Source of the DNA: Falsiroseomonas sp041690465
GTDB taxonomy: Bacteria > Pseudomonadota > Alphaproteobacteria > Acetobacterales > Acetobacteraceae
Direction: 5' to 3'
Assembly: GCF_041690465.1 (NCBI RefSeq)
Contig: NZ_JAWLHG010000004.1
Span: 1 to 64,000 of the forward strand
DNA: 64,000 bases
Shown: positions 17,124-26,600 of the stretch, piece by piece
Layout of the letters: every line of letters begins with the position of its first letter
Numbering within the stretch: the stretch's first letter is position 1
Position numbers and translations under genes: made by a program
The notes under the pieces: generated by a model
Databases searched by the model: none
Seen by the model: only the letters and a program-made list of their open reading frames with translations
Told to the model about the DNA's origin: nothing

Positions 17124-18302
17124 ATGGAAGAACGTTGGCGCGCGCTGCTGATCCTCGCCGGCGCGCGGACCAGCATGGGCTTCCAGTTCCAGGCGCCGGC
17201 CTCCGTCTCGCCGGGGCTGATGGCCGATCTCGGGCTCGGCTATGGCGAGCTCGGCACGCTCATCGGGCTGTATTTCCTGCCCGGCGTTCTGATCGCGCTG
17301 CCCGGCGGGGCACTCGGGCGGCGATTCGGCGATGCGCGGGTGGTGGCGGCAGGGCTCGGGCTGATGGCGCTCGGCGGCGGGCTGACGGCGATGGCGCCGG
17401 ATGCGGCGGTGCTGGCGGCGGGGCGGCTGGTCTCGGGCATCGGCGCGGTGCTGCTCAACGTCCTGATGGCCAAGATGGTCACCGACTGGTTCGCCGGCCA
17501 GCGCGACCTGACGCTGGCCATGGCGGTCTTCGTGAACTCCTTCCCGGTCGGCGTCGGGCTGGCGATGCTGACGCTCGCGCCCCTTGCGGCGCTGGCCGGA
17601 TGGGCGGCGGGCCTGGCCGCCTCCGCCGGCTTCGCGCTGGCGGCGCTGGTGCTGCTGCGCGTCCTCTACCATCGACATCCGAATGACGGCGCCGGCGCGG
17701 CGCCCGGGCCGGGCGGGTTGTGGCGGCTGTCGGCGCGCGAGGCGCTGCTGGTGTCGCTGGCCGGGATCATGTGGGGGATCTTCAACGGCGCCTTCGGCGT
17801 GATGTTCGGCTTCGCGCCGACGCTGCTCTCGCGTGCGGAGGTCGCGCCGGCACTGGCCGGGCTGCTGGTGGCGGCCGCAACCTGGCTGGTGGTGGTCTCC
17901 GCGCATGGTGGCGGCGTGCTGGCGCAGCGCGGCGGGCGGGACGGGAGGCTGATGCTGGCCGGCACGATCGGCTGGGCCTGCTGCCTGGTGCTGCTCGCCG
18001 CCGCACCCGGCCTGGAGGCGGTCGCTCTGCTCGCCGCCGGACTGCTGATGGGGCTGCCGATCGGCGTGGTGATGTCGCTGCCCGCCCGCGTCCTGCGTCC
18101 GGAGAACCGGGCGATCGGGATGGGGCTGTTCTATGTCTGGCTCTATGTCGGCCATGGCGGGGTGCCGCCGCTGGCCGGCTGGCTCGGCGACCTGACCGGC
18201 AGCCTCGCGGCACCGTTGCTGCTGGCGGCCGCGCTGGTCGCGGCGATGCTGCCGCTGTTCCTGCTGTTCCGGCGGATTGTACCGCGCGCATCCGTGCGCT
18301 AA
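17124..18302 (+). CDS. MFS transporter
   Basis: The 392-residue membrane protein has about twelve helices. The loop 2-3 segment reads GGALGRRFGDARVV, and the central loop contains RHPNDG. The N-terminus GFQFQAPASVSPGLMADLGLGYGE resembles the cyanate/CynX-type MFS subgroup. It is preceded by GGGGGAAGG-like ribosome-binding sequence. The substrate is unknown. It precedes the DNA methyltransferase by 10 nt and is intact, unlike the MFS at 6989-8123. Confidence 0.85.
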   Translation: MEERWRALLILAGARTSMGFQFQAPASVSPGLMADLGLGYGELGTLIGLYFLPGVLIALPGGALGRRFGDARVVAAGLGLMALGGGLTAMAPDAAVLAAGRLVSGIGAVLLNVLMAKMVTDWFAGQRDLTLAMAVFVNSFPVGVGLAMLTLAPLAALAGWAAGLAASAGFALAALVLLRVLYHRHPNDGAGAAPGPGGLWRLSAREALLVSLAGIMWGIFNGAFGVMFGFAPTLLSRAEVAPALAGLLVAAATWLVVVSAHGGGVLAQRGGRDGRLMLAGTIGWACCLVLLAAAPGLEAVALLAAGLLMGLPIGVVMSLPARVLRPENRAIGMGLFYVWLYVGHGGVPPLAGWLGDLTGSLAAPLLLAAALVAAMLPLFLLFRRIVPRASVR

Positions 18303-18312
18303 GCCTCGCAGC

Positions 18313-19530
18313 ATGGCCCGCCCGCAGCTGCCCGACCTGCTCGGCGCGATCCGCGCCTTCGATGGCTTCGGCGCGCCGACGCTGGAGACCACCGAGGACG
18401 GCATCCCCTACCTGGTCAACGAATTCTGGACCGCCGGGCAGCGCCAGGCCCCTGCTTTGCACGAGGTCAGCTACCGCGCCTGCTTCAAGCCGCAACTGCC
18501 GGAATTCTTCATCGCCCGGCTGACCGCGCCCGGCGAGGCGGTGCACGACCCCTTCATGGGGCGCGGCACCACGCCGCTACAGGCCGCGCTGATGGGCCGG
18601 CGACCGACCGGCAACGACATCAACCCGCTCTCCGTGCTGCTGACGCGGCCGCGGCTGGCGCCCCCCGGACTCGACGCCATCGCGGCGGCGCTCGCACGCG
18701 TGCCGTGGGAGGCCGGCCGGATCGAGCGCGACGATCTGCTCGCCTTCTACCATCCGGAGACGCTCCGCCGTCTTTCGGCGCTGAAGGCCTGGCTCGCCGA
18801 GCAGGCGCCGCTCGCGGATTCGCGCCCCGATCCGGTGCTGGACTGGATCCGCATGGTGGCGCTGAACCGCCTGAGCGGGCACTCGCCGGGCTTCTTCTCC
18901 GGCCGCACCATGCCGCCGAACCAGGCTGTCTCGGTGGCGGCGCAGCGGCGCATCAACGCCCGCCTCGGCGTGATGCCGCCGCCGCGCGACGTCGCCGCGC
19001 TGATCCTGCGCAAGAGCCGCAGCCTGCTGAGCGAGGGCGTGCCGCCACCGCATCCCGCGCCGCTGCTGCTGACCGGCCCGGCCGACAGCACGCCGGCGAT
19101 CGCCGCCGGCAGCATCGCGCTGGTGGTGACCTCGCCGCCTTTCCTCGATGTCGTGCAGTACGCCGAGGACAACTGGCTGCGCTGCTGGTTCTCCGGAATC
19201 GACCCGTCGGGCGTCGCGATCGCCATGCACCGGGGCGAGGCGGCCTGGGCGGCGATGGTCCGCGACGTGCTGGCCGAGCAGGCGCGGCTGCTGCGCCCCG
19301 GCGGGCACATCGCCTTCGAGGTCGGCGAGGTGCGCGGCGGCAAGGTGCTGCTGGAACGGCTGGTCTGGCAGGCCGCCGAGGGCCTGCCGCTCGAGCGATT
19401 GGCGGTGCTGGTCAACAGCCAGCACTTCACCAAGACGGCGAATTGCTGGGGCGTGGCGAACAACAGGCGCGGCACCAACACCAACCGCATCGTGCTGCTG
19501 CGCAAGCCGAAGGCTACACCCGCTCGCTGA
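18313..19530 (+). CDS. Orphan DNA methyltransferase (TSPPF type)
   Basis: From MARPQLPDLL at 18313 (an ATG at 18277 overlaps the MFS) this is a 405-residue protein. It has the SAM-binding motif I HDPFMGRGTT at about residues 78-87, a GNDINPLS acidic motif II, and the catalytic motif IV VTSPPFLD near residue 280. The TSPPF form is common in N4-cytosine methyltransferases and some N6-adenine enzymes. Motif I precedes motif IV, the alpha/gamma-like order. There is no restriction gene nearby, so it is solitary. Its 3' end overlaps the convergent coq7 by 17 nt. Confidence 0.82.
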   Translation: MARPQLPDLLGAIRAFDGFGAPTLETTEDGIPYLVNEFWTAGQRQAPALHEVSYRACFKPQLPEFFIARLTAPGEAVHDPFMGRGTTPLQAALMGRRPTGNDINPLSVLLTRPRLAPPGLDAIAAALARVPWEAGRIERDDLLAFYHPETLRRLSALKAWLAEQAPLADSRPDPVLDWIRMVALNRLSGHSPGFFSGRTMPPNQAVSVAAQRRINARLGVMPPPRDVAALILRKSRSLLSEGVPPPHPAPLLLTGPADSTPAIAAGSIALVVTSPPFLDVVQYAEDNWLRCWFSGIDPSGVAIAMHRGEAAWAAMVRDVLAEQARLLRPGGHIAFEVGEVRGGKVLLERLVWQAAEGLPLERLAVLVNSQHFTKTANCWGVANNRRGTNTNRIVLLRKPKATPAR

Positions 19531-20071
19531 CCTTGATCGCCACCTTGCAACCGGCCTTGATCGCGGCGCTCAGCAGTCGGTAGGCGGGCGCCTGCTCGGC
19601 CTCGTGCTCCAGGCCGATGTCGCGGTGTTCCAATTCCTCGGCGCGGAACCGCTCGATCGTCTCGCGCAGCGGCGCCTCGTCCTCGCCGAGCGCCTCGGCC
19701 TGGGCGCGGTAGTGCTCGTCGATCGCCTCCTCCACCGCCACCGTGCAGGCCATCGCGGCGCGGTGGCCGAGCAGCGCAGTGCCGGCGCCGAGCACGAAGC
19801 CCGCCACATGCCAGAAGGGCAGCAGCGCCGTCGGGCGCACGCGGCGCTCCGCGATCAGGCGCGAGAAGGTGTCGAGGTGCACCTGCTCCTGCGCCTTCAT
19901 GTGCCGCAGGACCGGGCCGTATTTCGTCCGCCCGAGCACGGCGAGCTGGCCTTCGTAGATGCGGCGCGCGCCGTATTCGCCGGCATGGTCCACCCGGATG
20001 GTGCGCGCCAGCATCTCGCGCGGCGTGGGGTCGCCGGGCAGTCGTCCGTCGCCCGTCATGCGTGAGCTCAT
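19514..20071 (-). CDS. coq7: 3-demethoxyubiquinol 3-hydroxylase Coq7
   Basis: The 185-residue di-iron protein has the Coq7 ligand pattern: E in HAGEYGARRIYEGQ, EQVHLDTF (ExxH), a second E in AVEEAIDEHY and EELEHRDIG (ExxH). It performs a late hydroxylation in ubiquinone synthesis. The start MSSRMTGDG overlaps the dsbB stop by 4 nt; the second ATG 12 nt later is also possible. The protein lacks a membrane anchor, as is usual for bacterial Coq7. Confidence 0.93.
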   Translation of the reverse strand: MSSRMTGDGRLPGDPTPREMLARTIRVDHAGEYGARRIYEGQLAVLGRTKYGPVLRHMKAQEQVHLDTFSRLIAERRVRPTALLPFWHVAGFVLGAGTALLGHRAAMACTVAVEEAIDEHYRAQAEALGEDEAPLRETIERFRAEELEHRDIGLEHEAEQAPAYRLLSAAIKAGCKVAIKVSERV

Positions 20072-20556
20072 CGCTGTCTCCGTGCCGCGCCGCGCCAGAT
20101 GAAGGTGGCGAGCGCCAGCGCATAGATCAGGTTCATCTGCGCCACGGAAAGGGGCAGGCCGGGGATCAGGTAGGCCGGCTCGTCGCAGGGCTTGGTCGGC
20201 GCCGGGGCCAAGCTGCGCATGAGGTCGTCCACCGAGGTGCCGCTTGCCACCGGCGGCGCCAGGCAGCCGGGCAGCGGCGAGGGCCACCAGCCGAACTCCA
20301 CCCCGACATGCACCACCGCGACCGCGCCCGAGGCCAGCACCGCCACCGCCGCGGCCCGCAGCGCCCAGCGCCGCGCCGTCTCCGGCAGCGCCAGCGCGGC
20401 CAGCGCGATCGCCGCCGCCACCCAATAGGGCCAGCGCTGCCACAGGCAGAGCGCGCAGGGGGCAAGGCCCGGCCAGCGCTCGCTGGCCATCGCCAGCAGC
20501 GGCGCGGCGGCGGAGAGCAGGGCGGCGGCAAGCGCGAAGGGCATGGGCCGCACCAT
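20068..20556 (-). CDS. dsbB: Disulfide bond formation protein B
   Basis: About 162 residues from MVRPMPFAL (20556). There are four predicted helices, the quinone-linked CALC pair in APCALCLWQRWPYW, and a second periplasmic cysteine pair (PGCLAP and KPCDEP). These fit DsbB, which reoxidises DsbA and passes electrons to ubiquinone. It overlaps coq7, which helps make ubiquinone, so the two are cotranscribed. No dsbA is in the window. The ATG at 20544 is an alternative start. Confidence 0.88.
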   Translation of the reverse strand: MVRPMPFALAAALLSAAAPLLAMASERWPGLAPCALCLWQRWPYWVAAAIALAALALPETARRWALRAAAVAVLASGAVAVVHVGVEFGWWPSPLPGCLAPPVASGTSVDDLMRSLAPAPTKPCDEPAYLIPGLPLSVAQMNLIYALALATFIWRGAARRQR

Positions 20557-20642
20557 CTTCCAGCCTCCGCCGCGCGGCAACTGGACCCCCTGCGACGCCA
20601 CGCCTACCCTCGGCCCCCAAGCCAAAGAGGGAAACCGGGATC

Positions 20643-21269
20643 ATGCTGCGAATCTGGGGCCGCGCCAGCTCGTCCAACGTGATGAAGGTGCTGTGGCTGT
20701 GCGAGGAACTGTCCATCCCTTTCGAGCGGATCGACGCCGGCGGCGCCTTCGGGCGGACGAGGGAGCCCGACTACCTCGCGAAGAACCCCAACGCCCTGGT
20801 GCCGACGATTGAGGAGGATGACGGCTTCGTCCTGTGGGAGAGCAACGCGATCATCCGCTACCTTGCGCGAAGCCGGGCGCCGGCCGGCGCGATGTATCCG
20901 GCCGACCTCCGCGCAGCGGCCGATTGCGACCGCTGGATGGACTGGCAGCTCTCGGCGCTCAATGCGCCGATGACCACGATCTTCTTCACCTATGTCCGCA
21001 TCCCCGAGCCGGACCGCGACTACGCCGCCGCCGGCAAGGCGCGCGACGCGGCAGAGCGGCTATGGGCCATGGTGGAGGCGAAGCTCGGGTCCAATCCCTT
21101 CGTCTGCGGGCCGGACTTCACGCTCGCCGACATCGCGCTTGGCCCCTACGTGCATCGCTGGTTCAGCCTGCCGATCGAGCGCAAGCCGATGCCGGCGCTG
21201 GAGGCGTGGTACGAGCGGCTGAAGCAGCGCCCCGGCTACGCCATGCACTGCGCCGGGCCGATGACCTGA
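20643..21269 (+). CDS. Glutathione S-transferase
   Basis: The 208-residue protein begins MLRIWGRASSSNVMKVLWLCEELSI, with the S-x-N active-site region of bacterial GSTs. It then has LAKNPNALVPTIEEDD and WESNAIIRYLA (the glutathione gamma-glutamyl site). The C-terminal helical domain has GPDFTLADIALG (N-capping box). Full length. It is divergent from dsbB with an AGAGGGAAACC-type leader. The substrate is unknown. Confidence 0.92.
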   Translation: MLRIWGRASSSNVMKVLWLCEELSIPFERIDAGGAFGRTREPDYLAKNPNALVPTIEEDDGFVLWESNAIIRYLARSRAPAGAMYPADLRAAADCDRWMDWQLSALNAPMTTIFFTYVRIPEPDRDYAAAGKARDAAERLWAMVEAKLGSNPFVCGPDFTLADIALGPYVHRWFSLPIERKPMPALEAWYERLKQRPGYAMHCAGPMT

Positions 21270-21270
21270 G

Positions 21271-21831
21271 TCAGCGCGTCGCGCCGGGCGTCCAGGTCAC
21301 GTCCCGCGCACCGTTGCCGTTCAGCCGGCGCGACAGCACGAAGAGGTGGTCCGACAGGCGGTTGAGGTAGCGGACCACCGCCGGGTTCACCGGCTCCGCC
21401 CCGGCCAGCGCCACCACCAGCCGCTCCGCCCGCCGCACCACGGTGCGCGCCAGATGGGCGTGCGCGGCGCCGGGCGAGCCGCCGGGCAGCACGAAGCTGC
21501 GCAAGGGCGGGATCAGCGCGTTCATCGCCGCAACCTCCGCCTCCAGCCGCGCGCATTGGGCATCGGTCACGCGCAGCCGGTCATCCCCGGTGCCGGGCAC
21601 GCAGAGATCGGCGCCGAGGTCGAACAGGTCGTTCTGCACGCGCGCGATCATCGCATCGGCGTGCGGATCGTCCGCCAGGTGCAGGCGCAGCAGGCCGAGC
21701 GCGGCATTCGCCTCGTCCACCGTGCCAAAGGCCTCCACCCGCAGCACATCCTTGCGCACCCGGGAGCCGTCGCCCAGCGAGGTCTCCCCCGCATCGCCGC
21801 CACGCGTCGTGATCACGTCAAGCTTCACCAT
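21271..21831 (-). CDS. Cob(I)yrinic acid a,c-diamide adenosyltransferase, PduO type
   Basis: The 186-residue protein has the PduO-type ATP motif TTRGGDAGETSLGDGSRV, VDEANAALGLLR, QNDLFDLGADL and the C-terminal RYLNRLSDHLFVLSR. These enzymes adenosylate cob(I)alamin to make coenzyme B12. It converges with GST (1 bp apart) and overlaps tonB-like by 7 nt. With metH it shows that the organism uses cobalamin, although no B12 riboswitch is seen here. Confidence 0.93.
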   Translation of the reverse strand: MVKLDVITTRGGDAGETSLGDGSRVRKDVLRVEAFGTVDEANAALGLLRLHLADDPHADAMIARVQNDLFDLGADLCVPGTGDDRLRVTDAQCARLEAEVAAMNALIPPLRSFVLPGGSPGAAHAHLARTVVRRAERLVVALAGAEPVNPAVVRYLNRLSDHLFVLSRRLNGNGARDVTWTPGATR

Positions 21832-22670
21832 CGCCGCTCCCCTTCGAGACGGAAGGTGATGCCGACCCGCACTTCCGCAAAGACCGGCTGGCCACTCCGG
21901 GTCGCCGGATCGAAACGCCAGCGCCGGACGGTGCGCATCGCCTCCTCGTCAAGCGCGGCATGGCCGGACGAGGCGATCACCTCGAGGTCGCGCACGCGCC
22001 CCGTCGGCTCCACCTGCACCAGCAGCGTCACCCTGCCCTGCTCACCCCGCAGGCGGCTGCGATGGGGGTATTCCGGCGACGGGTTGGCCGCGCCCGTGGC
22101 CGGCCGAGGTGGCACCACCGCGCCGATCGCAAGGCCGCCCTCGGCGACCGGGCCACCGGCCGGTCCGCCGGCCGGGGGCAGCGACAACGCGCCCATTGCC
22201 TGCGCGGCGCTGGCCGCGCGGGGCGGCGGAGGCTCCCGCCTCGGCAACGGGGGCGCCGGCGGCGGGGGCGGCGGCAGGCTTTCCTGGGCAGCCATTGGCG
22301 CCGCGGCCGATGGCAACGGCGCCGGCAGGGCCGCTGGTGCCGGCGCGGCTTCGGCCGGCGCCCGGGGGGGCGTGGCCGGGGCGGCGGGGACCGAGGGCGG
22401 CTGCGGCGCAGCATCCGGCGGCGGGGCGGCAGCTGGCGGGGCATCGGGCGGCGCGGGGCCACCATCCGTCGCCGCATCGCTGCGCGCGCCCTCCTCCCGG
22501 CTGTCCCACACCAGCGCGACGGGGCGCAGCCCGGCCTCCGGCAGACCAGGCACCGGCGGTGCCAGCAGCGCCGCCAGCACCGCCCCATGCAGCAGCATGG
22601 ACAGGCCGAGCAGCGCCGCCCCACGCCGGGGCGCCATGCGCGGCGGCGGGCGCGGGCCCTTGCCGGTCAC
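21825..22670 (-). CDS. TonB family protein
   Basis: The 281-residue protein has an N-terminal transmembrane anchor (about residues 18-38) and a long proline- and alanine-rich spacer to about residue 205. The C-terminal TonB domain reads YPHRSRLRGEQGRVTLLVQV, then RVRDLEVIASSGHAALDEEA and RTVRRWRFDPA. It would couple the proton motive force to outer-membrane receptors. ExbB and ExbD are not adjacent. It overlaps the CDF gene by 4 nt and the adenosyltransferase by 7 nt. Confidence 0.9.
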   Translation of the reverse strand: MTGKGPRPPPRMAPRRGAALLGLSMLLHGAVLAALLAPPVPGLPEAGLRPVALVWDSREEGARSDAATDGGPAPPDAPPAAAPPPDAAPQPPSVPAAPATPPRAPAEAAPAPAALPAPLPSAAAPMAAQESLPPPPPPAPPLPRREPPPPRAASAAQAMGALSLPPAGGPAGGPVAEGGLAIGAVVPPRPATGAANPSPEYPHRSRLRGEQGRVTLLVQVEPTGRVRDLEVIASSGHAALDEEAMRTVRRWRFDPATRSGQPVFAEVRVGITFRLEGERRW

Positions 22671-23569
22671 AGCACCAGCACGCCCCGGTGCTTCGCCTTG
22701 CCTTCCGGCTCGACATGGATGGTGATGGTGGCGTTGCCGAGCTCATCCTTCAGCGCCGCCTCGATACTGTCGCAGATGGCGTGCGCGTCGGTCACCGTCA
22801 TGTCGCCGGGCACCACCAGGTGGAACTCCACGAAGGTGTAGCGGCCGGAAGCGCGGGTACGGATGTCATGCGCCTCGATCGCACCGACGCCGTGCCTGTT
22901 CACCAATTCGCGGATGCGCGCCAGGCGATCGGGCGGCACTGCCTCGTCCATCAGCCCGCCCACCGAATCGCGCATCAGCTGCCAGCCGGAGACGAGGATG
23001 TTCACGGCCGTCAGTGCCGCCAGCAGCGGATCGAGCCAAAGGACGCCGGTGAGGACCACCAACGTGACGCCGACGACCACGCCCGCGGAGGTGACGACAT
23101 CGGCCATCAGGTGTCGTGCATCGGCCAGCAGCGCCGGCGAGCGCGCGGCCCGGCCGCGGCGGAACAGCAGGCTCGCCCAGGCGGCGTTGATCCCGGTGGC
23201 CAGGGCGGAGACCGCCAGGCCGAGCGGTGCCTGGTCCGGCGCGCGCGGGTTCTGCCAGGCGGCCCAGGCCTCGTTGAGGATCAGCAGCGCGGCGACGATG
23301 ATCAGCGCGCCTTCCAGCACGGCCGAGAAGTATTCCGCCTTGGCGTGGCCATAGGGGTGGTTGGCATCCGGCGGCAACGCGGAAAGCCGGATCGCCAGCA
23401 GCGCGGCCACCGCCGCCGCGACGTTCACCACGCTCTCCAGCGCATCGGCGAACAGCGCCACCGAGCCGGTCAGCCACCAGGCGCCGGCTTTCAGGCCGAG
23501 GACGAGCAGCGCCACGCCGACCGAGAGGCCGGCGATATGCTCGATGCGCGAGGCCCGTGTCTCGGCCAA
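22667..23569 (-). CDS. Cation diffusion facilitator transporter
   Basis: The 300-residue protein has the CDF layout: helices with SVALFADALESVVNVAAA (metal site Asp in helix 2), HPYGHAKAEYF, and a second site ADARHLMADVVTSAGV. A cytosolic C-terminal domain ends with ITIHVEP. CDF proteins export Zn, Fe, Co or related divalent metals in exchange for protons. It overlaps the TonB gene start. The metal is not deducible from sequence alone. Confidence 0.92.
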   Translation of the reverse strand: MAETRASRIEHIAGLSVGVALLVLGLKAGAWWLTGSVALFADALESVVNVAAAVAALLAIRLSALPPDANHPYGHAKAEYFSAVLEGALIIVAALLILNEAWAAWQNPRAPDQAPLGLAVSALATGINAAWASLLFRRGRAARSPALLADARHLMADVVTSAGVVVGVTLVVLTGVLWLDPLLAALTAVNILVSGWQLMRDSVGGLMDEAVPPDRLARIRELVNRHGVGAIEAHDIRTRASGRYTFVEFHLVVPGDMTVTDAHAICDSIEAALKDELGNATITIHVEPEGKAKHRGVLVL

Positions 23570-23633
23570 GTGGCGCCTTCCTCGTGATGGGCGGGCCGGA
23601 CTCTTGCCCCGTCCCGCCCGCCACGAGCAACCC

Positions 23634-26600
23634 TCAGACGGAGAAGTATTTCGCCCGCGGATGGTGTAGCACGATGGCGCTGGTGGACTGCTCCGGATGC
23701 AGCTGCCACTCGTCGCTGATCGTCACCCCGATCCGCTCCGCATCCAGCAGTTTCAGCAAGGGGACCTGGTCCTCCAGCCGCGGGCAGGCCGGGTAGCCGA
23801 AGGAATAGCGGCCGCCGCGATAGCCCTGGCTCAGCATCTTCTCGATGTCGCGGTCATCCTCGGCGGCGAAGCCCAGCTCGGCGCGGATGCGCTTGTGGAC
23901 GTATTCCGCCATCGCCTCCGCCATCTCCACCGAGAGGCCGTGCAGGTAGAGGTAGTCCTGATAGCGGTTCTCCTCGAACCACACGCGCGCCACGTCCGAT
24001 GCCTTCTGCCCGACGGTGACGACCTGCAGGCCGATCACGTCACGCCTCTCGGGGCCGTCCTCGATGTCGCGCACGAAGTCGGCGATGCACTCGCCATCCT
24101 CCTTGGGCTGGCGCGGCAGGGTGAAGCGGCAGGCCTCCGTCACGCCATCCTGCTCGAACAGCACCAGGTCGTTGCCCTGGCCAGCGCATTTCCAGTAGCC
24201 ATAGATCGCCTGCGGCCTGAGGACGTTCTGCTCCTCTGCCAGCGCCAGCATGCGCTTGAGCACCGGGCGCAGCTCCTGCTTAGCCCAGCCGAGGAAGTCC
24301 TCGAGGCTGCGGCCCGCCTTCCGGAAGCCCCACTGGAATTGATAGAGGCTGCGCTCGTTGATGAAGGGCACCAGCGCCTTGGGCGCGGCCTGCATCACCT
24401 TCGCCCCCCAGAAGGGCGGCTCGGGCGGCGTGCTCTCGGCCGCGACGCGCCGGCGCCGGCCCTGCGCGTAGTTCACATCCACCGGCGCGAAGCCGCGCGG
24501 ATCGGCCTGGCCGAGCACGCGCTTCTCGTTCTTCGACTTGCCCTTCCGCTTGGCCTGCAACGCCGCGAGGTAGTCGTCGAAGCCATTGCCCATCACCTTG
24601 TCCATCAGGTGCAGGCCGTCGAAGGCATCCCGCGCATAGGCCACGCGCCCGCAGGCATAGGACTTCACGCAGTCATCCTCGACATAGTTGCGAGTCAGCG
24701 CGGCACCCCCGAGCAGCACCGGCAGCTCGATCCCCTGGCGGCTCATCTCCTCCAGGTTCTCGCGCATCACGACGGTGGACTTCACCAGCAGGCCGGACAT
24801 GCCGATGGCATGCGCCCTGTGCTCCTTCGCGGCGGTGACGATGTCGAGCAGCGGTACCTTGATGCCAAGGTTCACCACCTTGTAGCCGTTGTTGGTCAGG
24901 ATGATGTCCACCAGGTTCTTGCCGATGTCGTGCACATCGCCCTTCACCGTGCCAAGCACGATGGTGCCCTTCTCCTGGCCTTCCACGCGTTCCATGTGCG
25001 GCTCGAGCCAGGCGACGGCGGCCTTCATCGTCTCGGCCGATTGCAGCACGAAGGGCAGCTGCATCTTGCCGGCGCCGAACAGGTCGCCCACCACCTTCAT
25101 GCCGTCCAGCAGCACGTCGTTGATGATCGAGAGCGGCGTCAGCCCCTTGGCCATTGCATCGGCCAGCTCCTCGTCCAGCCCCTTGCGGTCGCCATCCACG
25201 ATGCGGTCCTTTAGCCGCCCCTCCACCGTCTCGGCACGCGTCTTCTTGACGTTGTCCGCCGCCTTCCGGCCGCTGAACATCTCCAGCACCTTCTGCAACG
25301 GATCGTAGCCTTCCCGGCGGCGATCCCAGATCAGGTCCTCCATCACCTGCACCTCCTCGGGCGGGATCTGGTGCAGCGGCTTGATCTTGGAGACGTGGAC
25401 AATGGCGCCGGACATGCCCGCCTTCACCGCATGGTCGAGGAAGACGCTGTTCAGCACGTGCCGCGCCGCCGGGTTGAGCCCGAAGGAGATGTTGGACAGG
25501 CCGAGGATGATCTGGATGTCGGGGAATCTCTCCCGGATCATCCGGATGCCGTCCAGCGTCCACTGGCCGAGCTTGCGGTCATCCTCGTTGCCGGTCGCGA
25601 TCGTGAAAGTCAGCGGGTCGATGAGCAGGTCGGATTGCGGCAGGCCGTGGCGGTCGCAGGCGAATTCCACCAGCCGCGTCGCGATGCGCAGCTTTTCCTC
25701 GGCGGTCTTGGCCATGCCGACCTCGTCGATGGTCAGCGCGATCACCGCGGCGCCGAACTTCTTCGCCAGGATCAGGCGGTCCGTCGCATGGCCCTCGCCA
25801 TCCTCGAAGTTGATGGAGTTGATGATCGGCTTGCCGCCATGCAGCTTCAACGCCGCCTCGATCACCGGCGTCTCGGTGCTGTCGATCACCAGGGGCGCGT
25901 TCACGCTGCTGGTGAAGCGGCGGATCACCTCGTTCATCTCGCCCATCTCGTCGCGGCCGACGAAGGCGGTGCAGATGTCGAGGCTGTTCGATCCCTCGGC
26001 CACCTGCTCGCGCCCGATCGCCAGGCAGCCGTCCCAGTCATGCTGCGCCTGCCGTTCGCGCCACGCCTTCGATCCATTGGCGTTACAGCGCTCGCCGATC
26101 GAGAAGTAGCTGTTCTCCTGCCGTAGCGCCGTCGCGGTGTAGAGGCTGGCGACGGAGGGAATCCACATCGGCTTGCGCGCCACCGGTGCCGGCCGTGCAC
26201 GGGCGCCGCCGAGCTTGCGCAGCAGCGCATCCAGCGCCGCGATATGCGTGTCGTTGGTGCCGCAGCAGCCGCCGATCAGGTTCAGCCCATCCTCGGTGAC
26301 GAAGCGCTCCATCCAGGTGGCGAGCTCCGCCGGGCCAAGCGGGTAGTGCGTCCTGCCGTCCACCAGCTCCGGCAGGCCGGCATTCGGCTGCACGCTGATC
26401 AGGCCCGGCCAGTTCTTCGACAGCCAGCGCACATGCTCGGCCATCTCCTGCGGCCCGGTGGCGCAGTTCAGCCCGAGCAGCGGCACGTCCAGCGCATGCA
26501 CCACCGCCGCGGCGGCCGAGATGTCGGGGCCGACCAGCAGCGTGCCGGTGGTCTCCACCGTCACCTGCACGAAGATCGGGATGTCGGACTTCGCCTCCGC

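Noticed and set aside
23570..23633. An extra copy of the TGAGGGC repeat next to the metH stop
   Set aside because: Only CCCTCAGACGG matches; the paired arms and the rest of the conserved block are missing.
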